From assembly GCA_041584015.1 (NCBI GenBank), contig JBFHES010000021.1:1-31689 (forward strand): DNA of 31,689 nucleotides. The letters run 5' to 3'. The DNA comes from JBFHES01 sp041584015. Its GTDB lineage: Bacteria; Bacteroidota; Bacteroidia; Bacteroidales; M50B96. Under the pieces are notes generated by a model that was given only the letters and a program-made list of their open reading frames with translations, ran no database searches and was not told the DNA's origin. Each line of letters opens with the position of its first letter. The first letter of the stretch is position 1. Positions 24,697 to 31,689 of this stretch are shown here, piece after piece. Both the position numbers and the translations under genes were made by a program.

Positions 24697-25188
24697 TTAC
24701 TTCAGTACTACCTTCCTAACTTCGGATCCAAATTCCCATTCAATTCTTAAATAATAGACGCCAGCATTATACAATGACAAATCAATGGTAGAGTGCTTAT
24801 CAAAAATAGCCATCTTATTCAAAGTTCTACCGGAAGCATCATACAATACAATACTGGTACCTTTTAAAGAATTTGATTCGATTTCTATATTCAAAACACC
24901 GGCGCTTGGGTTCGGATAAACATTTATTGCCAACTCCTCGCCCACTTGTTCAATTAGCAAGCAGACTACAATATCAATGGCACTGGTATCGGTATTAGCG
25001 CAACCTGTTGCTGTATCGGTGTATGCATAAATTAATTCGTACATGCCTGCTCCTGTAGCGTATAAATCAATTAGATTATTTTGAATACTTGTATCGGAGA
25101 ATGTACCTCCAGCGGGGTAGGTGTTCGGAACCATTAGAAATTCATCCTGAATGCAAACAGTATCGGCAAAGAATGGATCAAGCTCTAC
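24697..25188 (-). pseudogene. Detached C-terminal part (T9SS sorting domain) of the VCBS-repeat gene
   Basis: This stretch continues the frame of the gene at 25189-27510 directly after its TAG. The translation runs 'VELDPFFADTVCIQDEFLMV', an Ig/adhesion-like segment ('YPAGGTFSDTS', 'YELIYAYTDTATGCANTDTS'), then the sorting domain ('INVYPNPSAGVLNIEI' to 'VRKVVLK'). An ATG at 25134 allows a 145-residue ORF, but that would have no signal peptide, so independent function is unlikely. The parsimonious reading is one ancestral gene of about 937 residues split by a point nonsense mutation or a sequencing error. Confidence 0.8.
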
Positions 25189-27510
25189 CTAAGGAATAGG
25201 AATGTGACTAAATTCAAGTTCTACAATACTATCAAGTCCAAAGACTGTTTGTAAAGAATCAATGTAAGTACCAGGGCTTGTTAATATTTGATTGCCCAAT
25301 TGATAAGGTACATTTGCACATGAACTGGCTGAATCGTTGCTATGCTTACCCACGTTTTCGAACCAGCCAATGAGCCCCATATTCCCACCAGTGTATAGCA
25401 CATCATTGTCCCCATCATAATCCATGTCATCCACAACTATGGCTTGCACAGAAATTGAATCGGTTATTAGATTAATTAGCCCATTCTGTCCGGGAATGAA
25501 ACTTCCTGTTCCATCATTTTCAAACCAATACATGGAGTTGTTTTGCGAAGCTCGTCCTCCAATAATATCAATGTCACCATCCAAATCTATATCCTTCAGT
25601 ACTATTTTTTTTGTATAACTTGCGGTATAGGATAAAGGGATTGTGGTAAATGTTCCAGTACCATCATTTTTGAGCCACCCCAGATGATCTCCCAAAGATG
25701 GATTGTACGTGCAAGCATAAACAATGTCAAGGTCGTTATCTCCATCCATATCGGCAACCTTAAATACATCTGTACCATAAGTTTGTGACCCTGCAAAACT
25801 GTAATAAAAATTATTTAAACTACCCTGGTTAATTCCAATGGTTATCCTGTTATCGGCATACAAAATATCCAAAGCCCCATCGTTATTAAAATCGTGCGTT
25901 TCAATTTGTGCTGGTGATGTTAAGCCTTGGCGCAACACGAGTTCATTGCCAAAATTGCCATTACCATCATTTTCCAATATTGACAGCAGAGCCGGATTGC
26001 TTGTGTTGTTATTCTCAAAAGGTCCAAACAAAATATCCATATCTCCATCCAAATCTAAATCTGAAAGATGCGTAACACCTATTGCAGAGTCTCTAATCAG
26101 CTGCATTGGACTAAATTCGCCAACGCTATCCTGTTTCATCCACCCAATTTTAATCGAAGTATCATCTGAATACCGACTAAAAAGATCTGGAATCCCATCA
26201 CCATCCATATCAACTATATCGAGCTCCCGTATATATTGATAGCCATGACAAATTGTATCTGCCTTCGTATAGTCACCACTACCAAGGTTTTTGAACCAAC
26301 AAACATTTATATATTTATCATTCGACCCGACAACTACATCGTTCAGGCTGTCACCATCCATATCGGCATAAACGATTTTAGTTGGACTTTTAATACCATC
26401 GACAACCAAGTTTCGGTCACCAAAATTCCCAACTCCATCGTTTGCATACCAAGCCAAATTGCAAGAATTAAAGATGCAAGCAATGTCAATATCATTGTCA
26501 TTATCAAAATCAGCACAAGCTGTACGCCAACCAATACTGTCAATCAAGACAGGAGCATTGAAATTTCCTGATCCTATATTCATAAATATTTCAGCTGATG
26601 TAATTATATCATTATCTCCATCATCATCTATATCTATTGCAGTTAGCTTATAAGGCAGAAAATTTGATATTAGTGTATGCTGAGTACCAAAAGAACCCAA
26701 ACCATCATTTTCGAACCAGACTACTTTACCATTACTAGTGCCAGAATAATCAGCCCCAACAATTATATCCTCATCACCATCACCATTAAGGTCAGCAACA
26801 GAAACACTAACAGGAGTAAAAACTTGTTGAGAAATAATAACCTGAGAACCAAATACACCATTACCCAAATTCTTATACCAAGCAATCTTGTGGTCAAATA
26901 TTGAAACTGAAATCACATCCTTTAATTCATCCTCGTCCAAATCTGCAGCAAAAACACCGGCTGGAATATCTACAGCTGTTGAAATAACTTGCTTTACTCC
27001 GAAATTTCCAAAGCCATCATTTAAATAAAAAACAATTTCATTTCCATATGCTGCATTGGATACAACATCCATATCATTATCATTATCCAGGTCAGAACAA
27101 TGAATAGATGTTGATACATTGATTGCTGTGTCAACATTATGTTGTGTAAATGTCCCATTTCCATTATTCCTAAACCATAAAATACTATATCCTAAAGTAG
27201 TGACAAAATCAAGGTACCCATCACCATCAAAATCACATGCTTTAATTTGTTGCGTAGAATTTAGATTTTCGATTAATACATGTAACGATTGAAAGTTTCC
27301 ATTCCCCATATTTTCATACCAAATTATACGGTCATTCCAACTATCGGCTATCAATAAATCCAAATCGCTGTCCATGTCCATATCAAAAGCACAAACATCA
27401 TAAGCATAACGAAATAATTGTTCCGTAATAGTATTTTGTTCAAACTGAATTTGAGCAAATGAAAACAATGAAAGAAAAAAAGGAATTGATATCAGTATTG
27501 ACTTTTTCAT
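25189..27510 (-). CDS. VCBS/FG-GAP-repeat secreted protein, truncated before its sorting domain
   Basis: The 773-residue frame has a signal peptide ('MKKSILISIPFFLSLFSFA') and about 14 FG-GAP/VCBS-type repeats to about residue 705. Each carries a Ca-binding 'DxDxDGxxD' loop (for example 'CDFDGDGYLDFVTT', 'ADMDGDNDLDIVY', 'KDIDLDGDIDIIGG') and 'W(Y/F)xNxGxGxF', consistent with beta-propeller blades. It then ends 'ELEFSHIPIP' at a TAG (25189-25191). The frame continues past this stop into a normal sorting domain at 24697-25188. If the stop is real, the product has a signal peptide but no T9SS signal and would stay in the periplasm. A hairpin lies 41 nt upstream of the ATG. Confidence 0.8.
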   Translation of the reverse strand: MKKSILISIPFFLSLFSFAQIQFEQNTITEQLFRYAYDVCAFDMDMDSDLDLLIADSWNDRIIWYENMGNGNFQSLHVLIENLNSTQQIKACDFDGDGYLDFVTTLGYSILWFRNNGNGTFTQHNVDTAINVSTSIHCSDLDNDNDMDVVSNAAYGNEIVFYLNDGFGNFGVKQVISTAVDIPAGVFAADLDEDELKDVISVSIFDHKIAWYKNLGNGVFGSQVIISQQVFTPVSVSVADLNGDGDEDIIVGADYSGTSNGKVVWFENDGLGSFGTQHTLISNFLPYKLTAIDIDDDGDNDIITSAEIFMNIGSGNFNAPVLIDSIGWRTACADFDNDNDIDIACIFNSCNLAWYANDGVGNFGDRNLVVDGIKSPTKIVYADMDGDSLNDVVVGSNDKYINVCWFKNLGSGDYTKADTICHGYQYIRELDIVDMDGDGIPDLFSRYSDDTSIKIGWMKQDSVGEFSPMQLIRDSAIGVTHLSDLDLDGDMDILFGPFENNNTSNPALLSILENDGNGNFGNELVLRQGLTSPAQIETHDFNNDGALDILYADNRITIGINQGSLNNFYYSFAGSQTYGTDVFKVADMDGDNDLDIVYACTYNPSLGDHLGWLKNDGTGTFTTIPLSYTASYTKKIVLKDIDLDGDIDIIGGRASQNNSMYWFENDGTGSFIPGQNGLINLITDSISVQAIVVDDMDYDGDNDVLYTGGNMGLIGWFENVGKHSNDSASSCANVPYQLGNQILTSPGTYIDSLQTVFGLDSIVELEFSHIPIP

Positions 27511-27542
27511 TGTGATTGGATTAAATTTAGATATTAAAAATA

Positions 27543-27571
27543 ATAAAAATACCCGGGATCAAATCCCGGGT
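27543..27571 (-). terminator. Hairpin terminator ahead of the VCBS gene
   Basis: ACCCGGGAT (27551-27559) pairs perfectly with 27563-27571 around a 3-nt loop, followed on the minus strand by ATTTTTATTATTTTTA. It could end transcription from aroE (stop at 27780) or act in the leader of the gene at 27510. Confidence 0.65.
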
Positions 27572-27613
27572 AAATGTTGTTATTGAATAATTAACAGTTT
27601 TGCTTGACTTCAC

Positions 27614-27751
27614 CTGTTCGGCAATGCGTCCTCGCTATGCCGCTGCTTATTAGGCCTCCGGCCCGATTATAATCTAAAGAACAATTTTATATTATTTAAT
27701 GCGGCCGGAGGCCGCGGATACTTCGACTTAGCGAGACGCTACGCCGAACAG
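27614..27751. repeat. Large imperfect inverted repeat (MITE- or REP-like)
   Basis: Two arms of about 50 bp (27614-27663 and 27703-27751) are imperfect inverted copies around a 39-bp AT-rich spacer. Matching blocks are CTGTTCGGC with GCCGAACAG at the outer ends, GCGT(C)CTCGCT with AGCGAGACGC in the middle, and GGCCTCCGGCC (27653-27663) with GGCCGGAGGCC (27703-27713) inside. The arms are GC-rich against an AT-rich background. No coding sequence is visible in 27511-27779. Confidence 0.7.
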
Positions 27752-27779
27752 AGCCAATATTAAGTCGAGTTTTTTGATC

Positions 27780-28526
27780 CTATTGATGATATAGCTCCCA
27801 CGACTTTTCGGCCTGGATTTCTAACATATTTTGTCCATTGCAAATTGTTGCTCCGGCGTTCTCCCCTTGCTCAAGAAACATGGTTTTTGTCGGATTATAA
27901 ATTAAGTCGATTAGTAAATGTCGATGATCTATAAACTGATATGGCAAATCGGGCATATCATTTATATTCGGAAACATGCCAATTGGGGTGGTGTTAATAA
28001 TCAACTGATGTTTTTTTATATGGTAAGCAGTTAGTTGAGTATATGATAAATCCTGACTTTGGGCAGCCCGGCTAACAAATAAGAAAGGAATACCCAGCTT
28101 CTCAAGCACAAAGGCAACTGCCTTGGAAGCTCCACCTGTGCCGAGAATTAAGGCCTTTTTACAGGATCCGTTTAAGCTATCAAGAAGCATTTGCTCAAAA
28201 CCAAATACATCGGTATTGAATCCTCGTAGCTTAACTCCCGCAGCACTCCTGACAACCTGAACGGTATTAACAGCACCCACTGCTTTCGCTTCCGAATCCA
28301 ATGCATCTAAAAAAGGAATGATTTGTTCTTTGTACGGAATGGTTACATTAAAACCAATAAGCAATGGGTTTGCAGCAATCACATCTTTTATTTGCGCTAT
28401 ATCGGCCAGTTCAAAGTTTTTGAACTGGTACGAATCTGCGATTCTTTCACGTTGAAACTTCTCCTCAAAGTAACTTTTCGAAAAAGAATGTTGCAACGAT
28501 CTGCCAATTAATCCTACGATTTTCAT
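27780..28526 (-). CDS. aroE: Shikimate dehydrogenase
   Basis: The 248-residue enzyme reduces 3-dehydroshikimate to shikimate with NADPH in aromatic amino-acid biosynthesis. Visible family motifs are the shikimate-binding 'LQHSFSKSYF' (11-20), 'GFNVTIPYK' with the catalytic Lys (about 58-66), 'GAVNTV', 'GFNTDVFGF', the NADP-binding 'LGTGGASKAVAF', 'INTTPIGMFP' and 'LIDLIYNPTKTMFL'. Length is slightly short, as in other Bacteroidota AroE proteins. It is divergent from the GNAT-type gene at 28573, with only 46 bp between start codons, so the two share a promoter region. Confidence 0.96.
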   Translation of the reverse strand: MKIVGLIGRSLQHSFSKSYFEEKFQRERIADSYQFKNFELADIAQIKDVIAANPLLIGFNVTIPYKEQIIPFLDALDSEAKAVGAVNTVQVVRSAAGVKLRGFNTDVFGFEQMLLDSLNGSCKKALILGTGGASKAVAFVLEKLGIPFLFVSRAAQSQDLSYTQLTAYHIKKHQLIINTTPIGMFPNINDMPDLPYQFIDHRHLLIDLIYNPTKTMFLEQGENAGATICNGQNMLEIQAEKSWELYHQ

Positions 28527-28572
28527 TCTTGCAATTTATGTAGATATTTTAAAATTTGCTCTATCTTTCGAT

Positions 28573-29478
28573 GTGGATTTGAAATATTTAAAATACGACG
28601 AAATCGACCTATACAAATGGGATCATTGCATTAAGCAAGCGGTTAATGGAAACATTAATGGATTCTCGTGGTATTTAAATATCATTTGCGATAACTGGAG
28701 TGCTTTGGTGGAAGCCGATTACAAAAGCGTGATGCCACTGCCCGAAATTAAATCCTGGGGATCGAAAAAAGTATTTGTCCCAAATTTTGCCAATCAGCTT
28801 GGCATTTTCTCCAACGAGCATCTGCATGCCAATAAAGTTGATGCATTTATCAAGGCCATTCCTGCTAACTATACATCTGGCACCATTGGCTTAAATAACC
28901 ATAATAAGATAAATAGCACAAAAGGCATATACCTTAAGGAAAATGAAAATATGTTGCTTGATTTAATTCAACCCTATGAAAAAATTGCAGCAGCATATTC
29001 AGATGAAACAAGTGAACATCTGCGAACTGCCCATAAGGAGCAGCTCACAATACTGGAGGGTGTCAACAATCATGAATTCCTTTCACTTATCCGGATGCGA
29101 CAAAAGGAAACCGGCAGCACATTAAACGAATACGACATTCTAAGAAAACTTATTGCTGTTTCGACAAAATACAGACTGGGCAAAATAATAGGTGTTTACT
29201 CTGCTCATAATTCTCTTGTTGCCGCTGCATTTTTTATTACTGCATTAAAACGCAGCACGCTCATTTCTATGACTAGCCTATCCTACGGAATGGATAACGG
29301 CGCTCAGCATTTTCTAATTGATAATTTCATAAGAAACCATTGTGAACGAAACATGTCGCTCGACTTTAATGGCTCCAACGATGTATACAAACAATTTGGA
29401 GCCAAACTCAGCACCTATCAAAGTGTGACAATTAATCGACGAAGATGGCCGTTCTCCCTTTTAAATAATTTGCAATGA
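28573..29478 (+). CDS. FemAB/GNAT-like acyltransferase
   Basis: The 301-residue protein starts at a GTG (28573). No in-frame ATG is found just upstream, and the neighbouring ATG at 28571 is in another frame with an immediate stop. The fold signals are those of the FemAB/BioF2-like GNAT group in Bacteroidota: an N-terminal acyltransferase half, a helical 'HLRTAHKEQ' region, 'YRLGKIIGVYSAHNSLVAAA' as a typical core strand-helix, and a C-terminal 'SLDFNGSN' followed by 'FGAKLSTYQSVTINRR'. Substrate is unknown. Its TGA overlaps the ATG of the lipoprotein gene by four bases (ATGA), so the two are co-translated. Confidence 0.7.
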   Translation: MDLKYLKYDEIDLYKWDHCIKQAVNGNINGFSWYLNIICDNWSALVEADYKSVMPLPEIKSWGSKKVFVPNFANQLGIFSNEHLHANKVDAFIKAIPANYTSGTIGLNNHNKINSTKGIYLKENENMLLDLIQPYEKIAAAYSDETSEHLRTAHKEQLTILEGVNNHEFLSLIRMRQKETGSTLNEYDILRKLIAVSTKYRLGKIIGVYSAHNSLVAAAFFITALKRSTLISMTSLSYGMDNGAQHFLIDNFIRNHCERNMSLDFNGSNDVYKQFGAKLSTYQSVTINRRRWPFSLLNNLQ

Positions 29479-30101
29479 TAATTACCAAACAAAATAAATT
29501 ACGTTTTAATAAACTAATAAGCTTACTTGTTTTTGCCACCATGGCAACTGGCTGTATTGACTGTAAAACCTGCAATCACGAACTTTCGCAGGAAGCCGTT
29601 GACTGGCTGCCCTACGATGCAAACGAGCAACTTTATTTCACCCCAAATAACGACACCGCTTTAGCTAAATTTTTCGTACTAGGCGAAGAAGAATTAAGAG
29701 CTGACGAAGAAATTTGTGGTAACACTGCACAGCCTTGTACCGCCGAAAAAGGTCTGAAAATATATGAAACAGATTCGCTGCAATCTTACCTGGATTATGC
29801 TGGCGACATTTATATTTTTACAACTGATGATGGATATTTTACGGGTGTACTAAACATCCTCGACCAGCAACTATTCCAGGACGATATGGATTCATCCTTA
29901 AACGTTGGAACTTCCGGTGAGGTTATTTTCCATGACAGTATTGAAGTGAATGAAAAATGGTACAAAGCAGTTTACGAAGCTCAGTTAGATAGTTCATCTA
30001 CCGATACCATTGAAAACCTTATTCGATTGTATTACCAGATTGAAAATGGATTACTACAAATTGATAATCAAGGCGGCGTTTCGTGGCAACTGAGCGAATA
30101 A
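29475..30101 (+). CDS. Hypothetical Cys-rich lipoprotein
   Basis: I do not recognise a family. The 208-residue product has a basic N terminus, a hydrophobic stretch ('KLISLLVFATMATGC') and a lipobox-like 'ATGC' with C27 as the probable lipidated residue. C30 and C33 follow, forming a CxxCxxC array ('CIDCKTC'), and a further Cys pair lies near residues 81-88 ('ICGNTAQPC'). The rest is acidic and beta-rich. It overlaps the acyltransferase gene by 4 nt and ends 5 bp from the convergent thiamine-binding-protein gene. Confidence 0.65.
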   Translation: MIITKQNKLRFNKLISLLVFATMATGCIDCKTCNHELSQEAVDWLPYDANEQLYFTPNNDTALAKFFVLGEEELRADEEICGNTAQPCTAEKGLKIYETDSLQSYLDYAGDIYIFTTDDGYFTGVLNILDQQLFQDDMDSSLNVGTSGEVIFHDSIEVNEKWYKAVYEAQLDSSSTDTIENLIRLYYQIENGLLQIDNQGGVSWQLSE

Positions 30102-30106
30102 TAGAA

Positions 30107-30418
30107 CTAGCTTTCCACCTTACCTATTTTCTCTTCAATAGATGCAATCTTTCCACTTAGCCTATTTGCTTTTGCCTTTTGGATATCGAATGTAGCTGTA
30201 CAATAAACCCGCTTTGAAAATGGCTCCAGCACTTTGTATGCTTTAGAAATAATCTCCAGGGCCTCATCCATTGTATCGGTTTCCACAACGGTTCCCATTG
30301 AGTTTAGCTTATAGGCAAAACCACATTCAGAGATCATTTTAATAACCTGACTTACAAACTCACTTACACTGTCGCCCTTATCTGTAGGGAACATTGCAAA
30401 ATTTACCAGTACTGACAT
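30107..30418 (-). CDS. MTH1187-type thiamine-binding protein
   Basis: The 103-residue protein matches the small thiamine-binding (MTH1187/YqgV, PF01910) family. It opens 'MSVLVNFAMFPTDKGDSVSE' and has 'SGCGFAYKLNSMGTVVE'-like features (here 'SECGFAYKLNSMGTVVETD', about 30-48) and a C-terminal 'VYCTATFDIQKAK'. These ferredoxin-like proteins bind thiamine or related molecules in the cytoplasm; their precise cellular role is unsettled. It converges with the lipoprotein gene and stands alone in its transcription unit. Confidence 0.88.
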   Translation of the reverse strand: MSVLVNFAMFPTDKGDSVSEFVSQVIKMISECGFAYKLNSMGTVVETDTMDEALEIISKAYKVLEPFSKRVYCTATFDIQKAKANRLSGKIASIEEKIGKVES

Positions 30419-30525
30419 ATCGAGTATTTTATTTAAGATTTAAAGCAATACACAGCTTTAAATACATTCATTAATCTGAGACAACAAAAGTACAAATTCT
30501 GTATTAACGATAATTATGTTGCGAC

Positions 30526-31689
30526 TTAATCAGCAATAACCAAAGTGCGCTCCAGAATAGTTTGCCCGTTAGACCATACCAAATGATAAACACCCGGTGG
30601 TAAAAACGAATAATCATAGCTAAAGTGATTCTCTCCCGGTGTTAAGAAAAGCGGCTCCGATTGTACAAGTTCAAAGCCCAAAGAATTATGAATGACAAAG
30701 TCCAATACCAACTCAACTGTAACTACAATACTTACCGTAAACAATCCATTACCCGGGTTTGGATAAACATCTAAGGCGTGTAAGTGGATATCATCAAACA
30801 CATCTTTAATCTCAATCGTTTTTGTGAGTTCACTTGCTCCACAAGAATTGGTTGCCGTTAAACTTACTTTGTAGTTTCCAATGGCATCATAAGTATAAAA
30901 AGGCTCATAGAAAGCACTGCTATCGGTACCAAAATTCCAGTTGTAATGCGCCACCTGCGACGAGTAGTTAAAGAACTGCACCTCATTTAATACCACTTCA
31001 TAATCGAAGTCGACACCAGGCTTATTGTAAAACTGGATAAACACATCAGCCTTAGAAGCACAAGCACCATTGCTGCAAGTTACTTTATACAAACCTGTTT
31101 CGAGCACAGTCAATGTTGAGCCTGAAGAATCGTTATTCCAGACATACGTATCAGCCTTGCCGGGTTCTAGTATCACCGTATCACCCACACATAAATTATA
31201 TACTGGCGCTAATGAAATTTCAGGACGTAGTTTAAATGTAATTGTATAATCAGCACTTGAATGGCAATTATTGAAATCAAAGCCAATAGCCGTATACGTA
31301 CCTGAAGTGCTTACAAGCAACGAATCTGTAAAATTAAAAGGATTGCCTCCCCATGTAAAGTATTGAACATTGCCATTGGCATGAATGTAAACCTCATCGC
31401 CTAAACAGGCAGTATCGGGTCCGCTAATCGCAATAGACGTTTCAGGATAAATAAGCACATCAAGGGTATCTCTTCCCGGGCAGCCCTTTTCCCACACAGT
31501 TGCAACATAAGTTCCGCTTTCACCAATCACTATGGCACTGCCCGTTGTTTGCACCTGACCGGTCCATTGATAAAAATCAAAATCTCCTAAAACACTTAAT
31601 TCTATCGTCTCACCAAAGCAGGCAACGCTATCACCAATTACCACAGGATTAGGCGCCGGCAGAAATTCAACTTCGCTGGTATCGGAAGC
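30526..31689 (-). CDS. T9SS-exported surface protein, C-terminal part (5' end outside window)
   Basis: The frame is open to the right edge (31689). A GTG at 31644 is inside the frame and is not a believable start. The visible 387 residues contain Ig-like repeats with 'GDSVACFGETIELSVLG', 'GPDTACLGDEVYIHANG' and 'LCVGDTVILEPG' openings. A PKD domain ('HYNWNFGTDSSAFYEPFYTY') and a T9SS sorting domain ('LDVYPNPGNGLFTVSI' to 'ERTLVIAD') follow. The layout resembles the 703-residue protein at 2453-4564. The role is likely an adhesin or surface scaffold; no enzyme motif is present in the visible part. Confidence 0.87.
   Translation of the reverse strand, partial: ASDTSEVEFLPAPNPVVIGDSVACFGETIELSVLGDFDFYQWTGQVQTTGSAIVIGESGTYVATVWEKGCPGRDTLDVLIYPETSIAISGPDTACLGDEVYIHANGNVQYFTWGGNPFNFTDSLLVSTSGTYTAIGFDFNNCHSSADYTITFKLRPEISLAPVYNLCVGDTVILEPGKADTYVWNNDSSGSTLTVLETGLYKVTCSNGACASKADVFIQFYNKPGVDFDYEVVLNEVQFFNYSSQVAHYNWNFGTDSSAFYEPFYTYDAIGNYKVSLTATNSCGASELTKTIEIKDVFDDIHLHALDVYPNPGNGLFTVSIVVTVELVLDFVIHNSLGFELVQSEPLFLTPGENHFSYDYSFLPPGVYHLVWSNGQTILERTLVIAD

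Noticed and set aside
24697..25134. An independent 145-residue secreted protein
   Set aside because: It has no signal peptide, and its frame continues upstream without a shift to the VCBS gene's TAG, so it is best read as a severed 3' part.
25184..25196. Programmed readthrough or stop-codon recoding at the TAG
   Set aside because: No pyrrolysine, selenocysteine or frameshift signals are visible and other genes use TAG as a normal stop; nonsense mutation or sequence error is simpler.
25838..26571. Plus-strand open frames opposite the VCBS repeats
   Set aside because: They mirror the Asp/Asn-rich repeat codons of the real gene and show no independent coding signal.
1..31689. tRNA, rRNA, riboswitch, prophage or defence genes
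   Set aside because: No cloverleaf, conserved TpsiC-arm motif, known aptamer, phage structural gene or defence domain was seen on either strand by eye; a covariance-model scan was not possible.

Overview
The window comes from a low-GC member of the Bacteroidota. Six loci encode proteins with the type IX secretion (T9SS) C-terminal sorting domain (a '[VL]YPNP' or 'NxPNP' start and a basic last strand). There is also a FecR-type protein with a DUF4974-like tail, a GWxTD-domain protein and a DUF4476 protein, and several possible promoters match the Bacteroidota -7 box TAnnTTTG. A four-subunit 2-oxoacid:ferredoxin oxidoreductase suggests an anaerobic or facultative lineage such as Bacteroidales or Marinilabiliales. 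That placement is inference; no rRNA or other clear taxonomic marker is present.

Layout. 1-336: 3' end of a DUF4476 gene. 418-9143 (minus): three tandem T9SS cargo genes, namely a peptidylarginine-deiminase-like enzyme, a 703-residue adhesin-like protein and a 1500-residue modular protein, each insulated by a terminator-like hairpin. 9356-13206 (minus): an O-antigen ligase/polymerase-type membrane protein, a Wzz-type chain-length protein and tyrosyl-tRNA synthetase. 13368-15913 (plus): a FecR-like gene and a GWxTD gene. 15983-16414 (plus): a lone IS200-like transposase. 16433-18698 (minus): a two-TM protein and an M28 peptidase fused to an outer-membrane beta-barrel. 18812-19783: a REP-associated tyrosine transposase unit with three copies of a triple-hairpin repeat. 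19958-22652 (minus): the korDABC-type operon. 23006-27510 (minus): a delta-60-repeat T9SS protein and a VCBS/FG-GAP-repeat protein whose sorting domain is cut off by an in-frame TAG. 27614-27751: a large imperfect inverted repeat. 27780-30418: aroE, a FemAB-like acyltransferase overlapping a Cys-rich lipoprotein gene, and a thiamine-binding-protein gene. 30526-31689 (minus): another T9SS cargo gene that runs off the right edge.

How the genes fit together. Much of the window is cell-surface work: secreted cargo, polysaccharide chain assembly, and a surface peptidase or barrel. Housekeeping functions are interspersed (tyrS, aroE, the ferredoxin-linked oxidoreductase). The least ordinary signals are the REP/transposase unit, the broken VCBS cargo gene followed by a second in-frame sorting-domain tail, and a deiminase that keeps the substrate-binding Arg pair of the Porphyromonas enzyme. 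I saw no CRISPR array, tRNA, rRNA, prophage or defence system.
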